Below are positions 7,669 through 13,065 of a stretch of DNA of 14,351 bases, one piece after another. Every line of letters starts with the position of its first letter. Within the stretch, counting starts at the first letter, position 1. The stretch comes from Christensenellaceae bacterium (lineage in GTDB: Bacteria; Bacillota; Clostridia; Christensenellales; UBA1750), in the NCBI GenBank assembly GCA_031287285.1, contig JAITTC010000133.1, positions 1-14,351 of the forward strand. The letters are read 5' to 3'. The notes beneath the pieces were generated by a model that saw only the letters and a program-made list of their open reading frames with translations, did not search any database and was not told the DNA's origin. The position numbers and the translations under genes are program-made.

Positions 7669-7876
7669 CCTATACAGCGCTCCGCCCTGGGGAAAGCCCC
7701 ATCCTTTGTGCACGGCGGCAGTCGCATGGCCTCTGCGCCATGCGCCCAGGGCAGGCCTCCCTTGATAAGGGGGTGTTACCCTTCGGCGGAGCCGCCCTTC
7801 ACCCAAGCGGCGCTCTTTGCTCTTCTTGCGCCGATTCGCCCTTGGGTTACCGCATCCTCCGCAACCTCTGCTAGGT
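7669..7876 (-). ncRNA. Lysine riboswitch aptamer (L box) in the dapA-dapB leader
   Basis: Conserved L-box blocks appear in order on the minus strand: AGAGGTTGCG, then GGTAA, then GAAGGGCGGCTCCGCCGAAG, then CTGGG, then GACTGCC, then GGAGCGCT. Helices found by eye: P1 (CCTAGCAG with CTGTATAGG, one bulge), P2 region (ACCCAAG with CTTGGGT, extended by GGCGC/GCGCC), a P3 arm with CCCTT/AAGGG, P4 (CGCATGGC with GCCATGCG) and P5 (CCGCC with GGCGG). The result is the five-helix junction known for this class, slightly longer than usual because of extended arms. It starts at the predicted transcription start (about 7877) and is followed by an intrinsic terminator, so high lysine should lower dapA-dapB transcription. 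Confidence 0.93.
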
Positions 7877-7883
7877 AATCCCT

Positions 7884-7913
7884 ATTATATGAGCAAAAGG
7901 GCGATGCTGTCAA
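7884..7913 (-). promoter_or_regulatory. Sigma-A promoter of the dapA-dapB operon
   Basis: Consensus minus-strand TTGACA (7908-7913), 18 nt spacer, consensus TATAAT (7884-7889). The predicted start near 7877 coincides with the first base of riboswitch helix P1. Confidence 0.88.
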
Positions 7914-7996
7914 ACAAAAAAGTTTGGCCGCGCCGCCCTTTCGTTGGCTTGGGCTTGACAGGGAAACGCTTCCCTGCTACTCTGCCTGCAAGAAAG

Positions 7997-8170
7997 CTAC
8001 ATTTCCTTCTCGTCCACCCAGTCCTTCGCGTCCTTGATGTTCTGGGCAGAGGGAATCTGCACCCCGCTGCTCGCCTCATGCGCCTGCGCGCCGGTGCTGG
8101 CCAGGGTTTCAAACACCGGCGTCCTGCCGCCGCTTGGAAGCTCCCGCTTCCTCGCCTTGCGCTTCTTCAT
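7997..8170 (-). CDS. Small DUF3787-type (CDIF630_02480-like) spore surface protein
   Basis: A 57-residue protein. The basic N-terminus (MKKRKARKRE) is followed by a polar linker and the C-terminal signature VQIPSAQNIKDAKDWVDEKEM (first 20: 37-56), whose core NIKDAKDWVD (44-53) matches the short clostridial DUF3787 family as I recall it. One member of that family has been named a spore surface protein. The ATG at 8170 has AAGGAGG 8 nt upstream and the frame ends with TAG at 7997. It is divergent from the acetyltransferase gene and lies upstream of the dapA promoter on the same strand. A CAGGGAA/TTCCCTG hairpin about 20-30 nt after the stop has no clear U-run. No sporulation sigma-factor promoter could be recognised with confidence. 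Function is unknown beyond the family link. Confidence 0.8.
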   Translation of the reverse strand: MKKRKARKRELPSGGRTPVFETLASTGAQAHEASSGVQIPSAQNIKDAKDWVDEKEM

Positions 8171-8292
8171 CCTATCCGCCTCCTTGAGCGCCGAACTTCT
8201 TCTAAAGTCCAGTTTCCCCGCGATGAGCGCCGCCTATCCAAGCCAAAGTCGGCTTGATCCCAAAAACACAGCGAAGAAAGGGGCCTTCCACC

Positions 8293-8835
8293 ATGCAGGT
8301 TCGCGACGCAACTAGGCCGGACGCGCCGGCCCTCGCCGAAATTTACGCCCACTACGTGCTGCACTTCCCCTATTCCTTCGAAACTGAGCCGCCCACAATC
8401 GCCGAATTCGAGCGCCGCATCGAGGAAACCCAGGCCTTTTTTCCCTTTTTCGTCTGCGAAGAGGGCGATGAAATCCTGGGCTACGCCTACGCGCATTTTC
8501 ACCGCGTGCGCAAGGCCTACCAATGGATTTGCGAAACCAGCGTCTACACAAAAGCCGGCAGTCAGCAAAAAGGCATCGGCAGCGCGCTCTATCAAAGGCT
8601 GCTGCCGGCCCTCAAGCGGCAGGGCTTCACCAAGGCCATGGCGGTGCTCGGCTGCCCCAACGAAGGCAGCGAAATCTTCCATCGAAGATGGGGCTTTCAG
8701 CTCTTGGCCAGCTTCCCCGATCTTGGCTTTAAGCTCGGCAGCTGGCACGACGTCAAATACTATTCCCTGGATTTAAACCCCGTCACGGAAGCCATGCGCG
8801 ACCCCATCCCCTACCGCGATTTACCCTCCCGCTAA
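8293..8835 (+). CDS. GNAT N-acetyltransferase, PAT/Bar-MnaT-like
   Basis: A 180-residue GNAT-fold enzyme that should transfer acetyl from acetyl-CoA to an amine. Seen: the N-terminal RDATRPDAPALAEIYAHYV (4-22) typical of the phosphinothricin acetyltransferase-like branch, acetyl-CoA pyrophosphate loop QQKGIGSALY (91-100), and the C-terminal GSWHDVKYYSLDL (149-161), which is also characteristic of that branch. Members acetylate substrates such as methionine sulfoximine, methionine sulfone or phosphinothricin; the substrate here is not known. The ATG at 8293 is preferred over a TTG at 8254 because AAAGGGG lies 9 nt before it and the family N-terminus starts there. It is the only plus-strand gene in the first 12.7 kb. 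The nearest downstream terminator is at 9138-9170, leaving a long 3' region. Confidence 0.88.
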   Translation: MQVRDATRPDAPALAEIYAHYVLHFPYSFETEPPTIAEFERRIEETQAFFPFFVCEEGDEILGYAYAHFHRVRKAYQWICETSVYTKAGSQQKGIGSALYQRLLPALKRQGFTKAMAVLGCPNEGSEIFHRRWGFQLLASFPDLGFKLGSWHDVKYYSLDLNPVTEAMRDPIPYRDLPSR

Positions 8836-9137
8836 GCTTCTATGGCTTTTCTTTGCGCAAAACGCCCAAAATGGCCGCACAGAGCAAAAAATCGCAGGCA
8901 AAGGGCCGTTCAAGCGCGAAGGGAAGCCCCCAGCACCGGCGGGAACCGCAAGCTGACCGTGTACTTTACCGTACCCGGCAGGGAGGGACACAGCCGGCGA
9001 TGCAAGCGAAAAAGGATGCGCAATCCATGGCGTGGAAGCAAACGGGGCGCCTCTTCCTTCGCACAGCGCCAAAACATCCTCGATTCCCTCCCGCAATCGA
9101 TCAGCTTGCTTCCCAAAAGGCCGCCCCTGCCTTATTC
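8836..9137. other. About 300 bp with no recognisable gene
   Basis: Several frames are open on both strands (up to about 110 codons), but none has a family I recognise, a convincing ribosome binding site or the GC-rich third positions of neighbouring genes. Short hairpins are present, including GCGG-GAA-CCGC and GTAC pairs around 8940-8975. It could be a long 3' untranslated region, a decayed gene or an unrecognised RNA. No known RNA class (SRP, 6S, tmRNA, RNase P, common riboswitches) was matched. Confidence 0.4.
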
Positions 9138-9170
9138 AAAAAGCGCCCCCTTTGACTGGAGCGCTTTTTT
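9138..9170. terminator. Bidirectional terminator between the acetyltransferase region and coaX
   Basis: AAAAAGCGC (9138-9146) pairs with GCGCTTTTT (9161-9169), with two further CC/GG pairs inside and a short loop. The A-run and T-run flanks let it stop transcripts from both sides. It is 27 nt after the coaX stop and is the first terminator after the acetyltransferase gene. Confidence 0.88.
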
Positions 9171-9197
9171 ATGCTAATAGGCTGAAATTTGAGCCTT

Positions 9198-9968
9198 TCA
9201 GGGCGCATTCCTGTCGTAGAGAATCTTGAGCCCCTTCAGCGTGAGCCGCGAATCGATGATGTCGATGATCGGGGTTTCGCCGGCGACGACATTGGCCAGC
9301 CCCCCGGTCGCAATCACGCGAATGCCGTCTGAGTCCAGCTCCGCCTTCATCTTGCGCACGATGTAGTCGACCTGCCCCACATACCCATAGACGATGCCCG
9401 CCTGCATGTTGGCGATGGTGCTGCGCTGAATCACCGTTTCTGGCTTGATGAGCTCGATCTTGGGCAGCTGCGCCGCGCGCTCTGCGAGAGCCTCGCTCGT
9501 GACGTTGATGCCCGGGGTGATCGCGCCGCCCAAAAAATCCCCCTTGGCGCTCAGGACGCCAAACGAGGTCGCCGTGCCAAAGTCGATGAAGATGCAGGGG
9601 CCGCCATAGAGCGCGCCCGCCGCCACCGCGTTGCAGATGCGGTCGGAACCCAGGGACTGCGGGCTGTCGTACTTGATGTTGTTTCCGGTCTTGATCCCCG
9701 GGGCGACCAGGATGGGCTGCACGTCAAAAAAGTCGCGCAGCATGTGCTCGATGGTGAAGTTAAGCGACGGCACCACGGATGAAACGATGATGCCGGTCAC
9801 ATCGCCAAAGCTAAGGCCGTTATAGGTTAAAAACGAGCGCATCTGGATGCCGTACTCGTCGCTGGTCTTGATCCTGTCGCTCGAAACGCGCCAGGCGCAG
9901 AGGAACTCATTCCCGTCGAACACCGCGCACTTGGTGTTGGTGTTGCCAATGTCCATCGTCAAGATCAT
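9198..9968 (-). CDS. coaX: Type III pantothenate kinase
   Basis: A 256-residue cytosolic ASKHA-fold kinase that phosphorylates pantothenate, the first step of coenzyme A synthesis; this type is known to be insensitive to CoA feedback. Seen: MDIGNTNTK phosphate-binding loop (5-13), GSDR (107-110) with the likely catalytic D109, DFGTATSF (129-136), GGAITPGI (147-154) and ATGG (220-223). The ATG at 9968 gives the family N-terminus (ILTMDIGNTN). The frame is open well upstream in minus-strand DNA, but that extension overlaps the transporter gene and has no family similarity. The ribosome binding site is modest (GGGGG, 10 nt away). It follows the ECF S-component gene by 44 nt and ends at a bidirectional terminator (9138-9170). 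Confidence 0.95.
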   Translation of the reverse strand: MILTMDIGNTNTKCAVFDGNEFLCAWRVSSDRIKTSDEYGIQMRSFLTYNGLSFGDVTGIIVSSVVPSLNFTIEHMLRDFFDVQPILVAPGIKTGNNIKYDSPQSLGSDRICNAVAAGALYGGPCIFIDFGTATSFGVLSAKGDFLGGAITPGINVTSEALAERAAQLPKIELIKPETVIQRSTIANMQAGIVYGYVGQVDYIVRKMKAELDSDGIRVIATGGLANVVAGETPIIDIIDSRLTLKGLKILYDRNAP

Positions 9969-10012
9969 TCCGCTAAAACCCCCAAAACCGCGGCCGGGGC
10001 CGCCCGCATTTT

Positions 10013-10627
10013 TTATGCCTTTTCGTTGTTTTTGCGCCTGTAAAACGGCACGGCGTGCCGCGCAGCCATCACGATGGGCGTCACCACCAGGGCAGAAAGC
10101 GCAGCCTCCGGCAGACCGTTCGCAATCGCAATGCCAAGAACAGCGGGCAGCACGGCCTGCATCTCCATGCCCATGAGCTCCGCGAATTTGGAGCCATACA
10201 GCAGGCAGATCGCGCCCAGCACGAGCACCGTATTCGTGAGCGCGCCCAAAATCGCCCCTCCGGCCGCCGCCGGGGCTTCCTTGCCCCTGAAAAGCCTTAA
10301 AACGCCCCTGTAGGCCAAGCAGGCCAGGGGGCCGATGCAAAGCCTTGGCAGGATGGCCACGAAGAACCAGCCCTCGATGAAGATGGGGCTCAAAAGGCTT
10401 GGCGCCGTCATCGCCTGAAACAGGCTGAACAGCCCAAAGACCAGGCCCAGCACGAGGCCCACGACGGGGCCTTCCAGAATGGCGCCCACGATAACGGGCA
10501 GGTACATCGTGGTGGCCTTCGCGGGGCCTATGGGCACGAAACCAAGGGGCGTGACCCCCAGCACGATGAGGATGGCCGCCAGCATGCCGGTGATGGCCAG
10601 CCTGCGAGATTTTTCGCCGATTGCCAT
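10013..10627 (-). CDS. panT: ECF transporter S component, probably for pantothenate
   Basis: A 204-residue membrane protein with about six hydrophobic segments (roughly 9-27, 40-62, 64-78, 84-110, 121-145, 158-187). It has the look of the ECF_trnsprt (PF12822-type) substrate-binding subunits: GVTPLGFVPIGPAKATTMYL (24-43), then PVIVGAILEGPVVGLVLGLVFGLF in the 44-67 region. Such proteins capture a vitamin and work with the shared EcfA-EcfA'-EcfT module, which is not in this window. Pantothenate is inferred as the substrate from the coaX gene 44 nt downstream; hydroxymethylpyrimidine or another vitamin cannot be excluded, so the symbol is provisional. The ATG at 10627 has GGAGGG 7 nt upstream. 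A promoter and a strongly folded leader precede it. Confidence 0.8.
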   Translation of the reverse strand: MAIGEKSRRLAITGMLAAILIVLGVTPLGFVPIGPAKATTMYLPVIVGAILEGPVVGLVLGLVFGLFSLFQAMTAPSLLSPIFIEGWFFVAILPRLCIGPLACLAYRGVLRLFRGKEAPAAAGGAILGALTNTVLVLGAICLLYGSKFAELMGMEMQAVLPAVLGIAIANGLPEAALSALVVTPIVMAARHAVPFYRRKNNEKA

Positions 10628-10648
10628 GAATTAACCCTCCATTCAAGT

Positions 10649-10758
10649 TCGCTTTTTAGCGATACCTGATGATCTTTCGCCGCCGCCCTGCCGTTTCGCG
10701 CGCAAATCCCCAATCGTTCGGCACCGCTTGGGTTGCCGACTGGGGGCGCGAAGGGCAG
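10649..10758 (-). promoter_or_regulatory. Highly structured 5' leader of the panT-coaX operon (unclassified)
   Basis: The leader RNA folds by eye into one long irregular hairpin at 10688-10758. Pairs are CTGCC/GGCAG, TTCGCGC/GCGCGAA, CCCCA/TGGGG and TCGGCA/TGCCGA around a 10-nt loop, 23 bp in all. The internal unpaired bases lie mainly on the 3' strand. A second small hairpin, TCGCT-AAAA-AGCGA (10649-10662), lies about 9 nt before the ribosome binding site. I do not recognise a known riboswitch. It is distinct from TPP, tetrahydrofolate and cobalamin consensus blocks as I know them. Confidence 0.6.
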
Positions 10759-10778
10759 GCGCCGCCGCACTCGGCCTA

Positions 10779-10807
10779 AGCATAGCGCAAAGTCCGGCTT
10801 TTTTCAA
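10779..10807 (-). promoter_or_regulatory. Sigma-A promoter of panT-coaX
   Basis: Minus-strand TTGAAA (10802-10807), 17 nt spacer, TATGCT (10779-10784). Start expected near 10772, about 145 nt before the panT ATG. It begins about 30 nt after the fhs stop codon. No good terminator was seen after fhs, so read-through from fhs is possible as well. Confidence 0.72.
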
Positions 10808-10834
10808 GCTCCCCGCGAAAGGTTTAACCCGGGC

Positions 10835-12487
10835 TCAAAAAATCCCCACGGTTTCGCCGCTTTCGAGGATGTCGATCCCCTCTGCGGCAGGCGCTTTCGG
10901 CAGGCCCGGCATGGCGATGATCTCGCCCGCAAAGGCCACCGCAAAGCCAGCCCCGGCAGAAAGGCGCACCTGCCGAATCTGCAGGGTAAAGCCCGAAGGC
11001 GCGCCGAGCTTCTTTGGGTCGTCAGAAAAGGAGTACTGCGTCTTTGCGATGCAGACGGGCAGTGGGCCCAGGGCATCCATGCGCCTGAGCTCCGTGCGCA
11101 CGCCGGGGGCAAGGCTCACGCCGGAAGCGCCGTAAACCCGCTTGGCCACGGCCTCGATCTTCTTTTCAAGGGGCAAATCGAGGGGGTAGCTAAACTCCAT
11201 CTCAGAGCGCTCTTCGCAAAGCGCCATCGCGGCCCTGGCAAGCTCCATGCCGCCCGCGCCGCCCTTGCCCCAAACCTCGCAAAGCTCCATCCCCACCTCA
11301 AGCTCGCGAAGTTTTTCGGTCACGAGGGCGATTTCCGCCTCGCTATCGGAGCTAAAGCGGTTCAGCGCCACCACGACCGGCAGCCGATAGATTTCCTTCA
11401 TGTTTTTCACATGGCGCAAGAGATTGGGCAGGCCCCTTTCAAGCGCCGAAAGGTCTTCCTTGCCAAGGTCTTGCTTCTTTGCGCCGCCGTGGCACTTCAG
11501 CGCGCGAATCGTGGCCACGACGACCACGGCGCTCGGCTGAATTCCCGCCGCGCGGCACTTGATATCGAGGAATTTTTCGGCGCCAAGGTCCGCGCCAAAG
11601 CCTGCCTCCGTGACCACATAGTCGGCAAGCTTCATCGCGGTCTTCGTCGCGATGACCGAGTTGCAGCCATGGGCAATGTTCGCGAAGGGCCCGCCGTGCA
11701 CGAGGGCCGGCGTGCCCTCCAGCGTCTGCACCAGGTTTGGGCGAAGCGCTTCTTTGAGGAGCACGGCCATCGCGCCCTCCGCCTTCAGCGCGGAGGCGGT
11801 TACCTGCTCCCCAGCGAAGCTGTACCCCACCACGATGCGCCCAAGGCGCTTTTTCAGGTCGCTCAAATCCTCGGCCAGGCAGAAGATGGCCATCACCTCA
11901 GAGGCCGCGGTGATGTCGAATCCATCCTCCCTGGGCATGCCGTTTGGCTTGCCCCCAAGGCCCGATACGATCTGGCGAAGCTGGCGGTCGTTCATGTCCA
12001 TGCAGCGGCGCCACGAAACGCGGCGCGGGTCGATCTTGAGCTCGTTGCCCTGCTGAATGTGGTTATCGACCAGGGCGGCCAGCAAATTGTTGGCCGTGGT
12101 GATGGCGTGCAAATCGCCGGTGAAGTGCAAATTGATCTCTTCCATGGGCAAAATCTGCGCATAGCCGCCGCCCGCCGCGCCGCCCTTCACGCCAAAGACC
12201 GGCCCCAGTGACGGCTCGCGCAGCGCAAGGCACACCGAGGCTCCGGCCCTGCGCATGGCGTCCGCCAGGCCGATGGAAACCGTGGTCTTGCCCTCGCCCG
12301 CAGGCGTTGGGTTGATGGCCGTGACCAAAATGAGCTTCGCCTTTCTTCCGCCGGGGATTTTCGCCGGATCGAGCTTGGCCTTGAGCTTGCCATAGGGCTC
12401 GAGAGCCTCTTCCGGCAGGCACAGCGCCTTAGCGATCTCCGCGATGGGCTTCGGGCTCGCCGCCCGCGCGATGTCTAGGTCCGTCAT
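10835..12487 (-). CDS. fhs: Formate-tetrahydrofolate ligase
   Basis: A 550-residue cytosolic enzyme that uses ATP to join formate to tetrahydrofolate, giving 10-formyl-THF for purine synthesis, initiator-tRNA formylation and, in acetogens, the methyl branch of carbon fixation. Seen: P-loop TPAGEGKTT (61-69), the family block REPSLGPVFGVKGGAAGGGY (90-109) and EINLHFTGDLHAITTANNLL (117-136), and GGPFANIAHGCNS in the middle. Length agrees with the usual 550-560. The ATG at 12487 has GAGGTGA about 7 nt upstream. It has its own extended -10 promoter and no obvious long leader. Nearby genes do not include other folate or Wood-Ljungdahl enzymes, so the window does not show whether the host is an acetogen. 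Confidence 0.96.
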   Translation of the reverse strand: MTDLDIARAASPKPIAEIAKALCLPEEALEPYGKLKAKLDPAKIPGGRKAKLILVTAINPTPAGEGKTTVSIGLADAMRRAGASVCLALREPSLGPVFGVKGGAAGGGYAQILPMEEINLHFTGDLHAITTANNLLAALVDNHIQQGNELKIDPRRVSWRRCMDMNDRQLRQIVSGLGGKPNGMPREDGFDITAASEVMAIFCLAEDLSDLKKRLGRIVVGYSFAGEQVTASALKAEGAMAVLLKEALRPNLVQTLEGTPALVHGGPFANIAHGCNSVIATKTAMKLADYVVTEAGFGADLGAEKFLDIKCRAAGIQPSAVVVVATIRALKCHGGAKKQDLGKEDLSALERGLPNLLRHVKNMKEIYRLPVVVALNRFSSDSEAEIALVTEKLRELEVGMELCEVWGKGGAGGMELARAAMALCEERSEMEFSYPLDLPLEKKIEAVAKRVYGASGVSLAPGVRTELRRMDALGPLPVCIAKTQYSFSDDPKKLGAPSGFTLQIRQVRLSAGAGFAVAFAGEIIAMPGLPKAPAAEGIDILESGETVGIF

Positions 12488-12519
12488 GTTTCTTCACCTC
12501 ATGTTATTTTCTTTCAAAT

Positions 12520-12528
12520 AGTATATCA
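12520..12528 (-). promoter_or_regulatory. Extended -10 promoter of fhs
   Basis: Minus-strand TGATATACT: a TATACT -10 with the TGn extension. No good -35 lies at 16-18 nt. Transcription would start near 12513, about 25 nt before the ATG. Confidence 0.6.
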
Positions 12529-12547
12529 CATCTAAATGGGCACCGCC

Positions 12548-12679
12548 TTTATGCCTCTTTTTTTATAGTAATTTAATCCATATTTCGTGCTCTGCATTTG
12601 CACACTTCCCTTAAATTCCGGCCTTTTCTGGCACTGAGTGTTGAACCCCCTATAATATTGTGTGCGTGCGAGGCATAAA
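12548..12679. repeat. Inverted 10-mer pair TTTATGCCTC / GAGGCATAAA in the fhs intergenic region
   Basis: A perfect 10-nt inverted repeat: TTTATGCCTC at 12548-12557 and GAGGCATAAA at 12670-12679. A third partial copy of the core, GAGGCA, is at 12690-12695. The left copy is about 20 nt upstream of the fhs -10. The right copies are just downstream of the start predicted for the plus-strand gene. They could be operators for a shared regulator, or chance in AT-rich DNA. Confidence 0.45.
12628..12656 (+). promoter_or_regulatory. Promoter of the small membrane protein gene
   Basis: Perfect TATAAT at 12651-12656 with CTGGCA (12628-12633) 17 nt upstream. Start expected near 12663, leaving a leader of about 70 nt. 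Confidence 0.6.
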
Positions 12680-12732
12680 ATGTGTATGTGAGGCACTTAC
12701 AGACCTGCATGATATACAAAGGAGTGACCGAG

Positions 12733-13053
12733 ATGACCACGCGCAACCGCCCTCCGCGTTTTTGGCTTGCAATCCTTTGCGCAGGCTTCGCGCTGACCGT
12801 TCTTGCCGAAGTCCTCTTCTACATTAGCCTTCTGCTCTTTTTATGGCGCTTTCTTCCCGCCTGGCTAAAGGCCCCCTCGGATTGGACAAGCACGCCCCTC
12901 GAACTTGGCCTGAAGATCCTTTCCCTTGCGGTTCTGCCCCGCCTTATCGCCTTAAGGGAACACCTTGCCGCGCAGATCCTCACCCTCTGCATCCGCGATG
13001 AGCGATTGCGCGACAAGGCGATCCTCAGGCTTATAAAGCCGGGCAAAAAGTGA
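12733..13053 (+). CDS. Small membrane protein, function unknown
   Basis: A 106-residue protein I do not recognise. A basic N-terminus (R4, R6, R9) leads into one long hydrophobic stretch at about residues 11-38 (core ILCAGFALTVLAEVLFYISL), long enough for one strong membrane helix. Residues 56-86 are leucine-rich and could form a second, weaker or amphipathic helix. The tail is strongly charged (RDERLRDKAILRLIKPGKK, 88-106). The ATG at 12733 is chosen over an in-frame ATG 51 nt upstream because AAAGGAG lies 8 nt before it. It has its own promoter, is divergent from fhs and converges on the M3-like gene with only 12 bp between stop codons. Base composition is like its neighbours, so there is no sign of recent transfer. 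Confidence 0.7.
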   Translation: MTTRNRPPRFWLAILCAGFALTVLAEVLFYISLLLFLWRFLPAWLKAPSDWTSTPLELGLKILSLAVLPRLIALREHLAAQILTLCIRDERLRDKAILRLIKPGKK

Positions 13054-13065
13054 TGCAAAGCCCCG

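Noticed and set aside
7579..7878. Small open frames on both strands upstream of dapA
   Set aside because: They lie within the lysine riboswitch and its terminator, which explain the sequence better.
7954..7983. Plus-strand TTGACA with TACTCT 17 nt downstream
   Set aside because: The -10 is poor, and the element overlaps a hairpin after the small spore gene. A transcript would run antisense to that gene before reaching the acetyltransferase.
8895..8990. Possible cobalamin or c-di-GMP riboswitch fragment (GGGAAGCC, GCGG-GAA-CCGC, GCAAAGGG)
   Set aside because: The diagnostic blocks of both classes (GCCACTG for cobalamin; GACGCAAAGCC for c-di-GMP-I) are missing and no downstream gene fits.
8842..9177. 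Overlapping plus and minus frames of 65-111 codons after the acetyltransferase gene
   Set aside because: No ribosome binding site, family or coding-like third-position bias could be supported in any of them.
9985..10010. Hairpin GCGGCC-GGCCGC between panT and coaX as a terminator
   Set aside because: It lies between two genes of one operon. The minus-strand side has only GGTTTTGGGGG after it, so it is at best a weak pause or processing site.
9969..10646. A 482-codon frame that would extend coaX upstream to 10646
   Set aside because: The extra N-terminal part overlaps the ECF S-component gene in another frame, has shadow-like composition rich in G, R and H, and no family similarity. The CoaX family start is at 9968.
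10733..12211. Long plus-strand frame (492 codons) opposite fhs
   Set aside because: It lies entirely antisense to fhs, with histidine/arginine-rich shadow composition and no domain.
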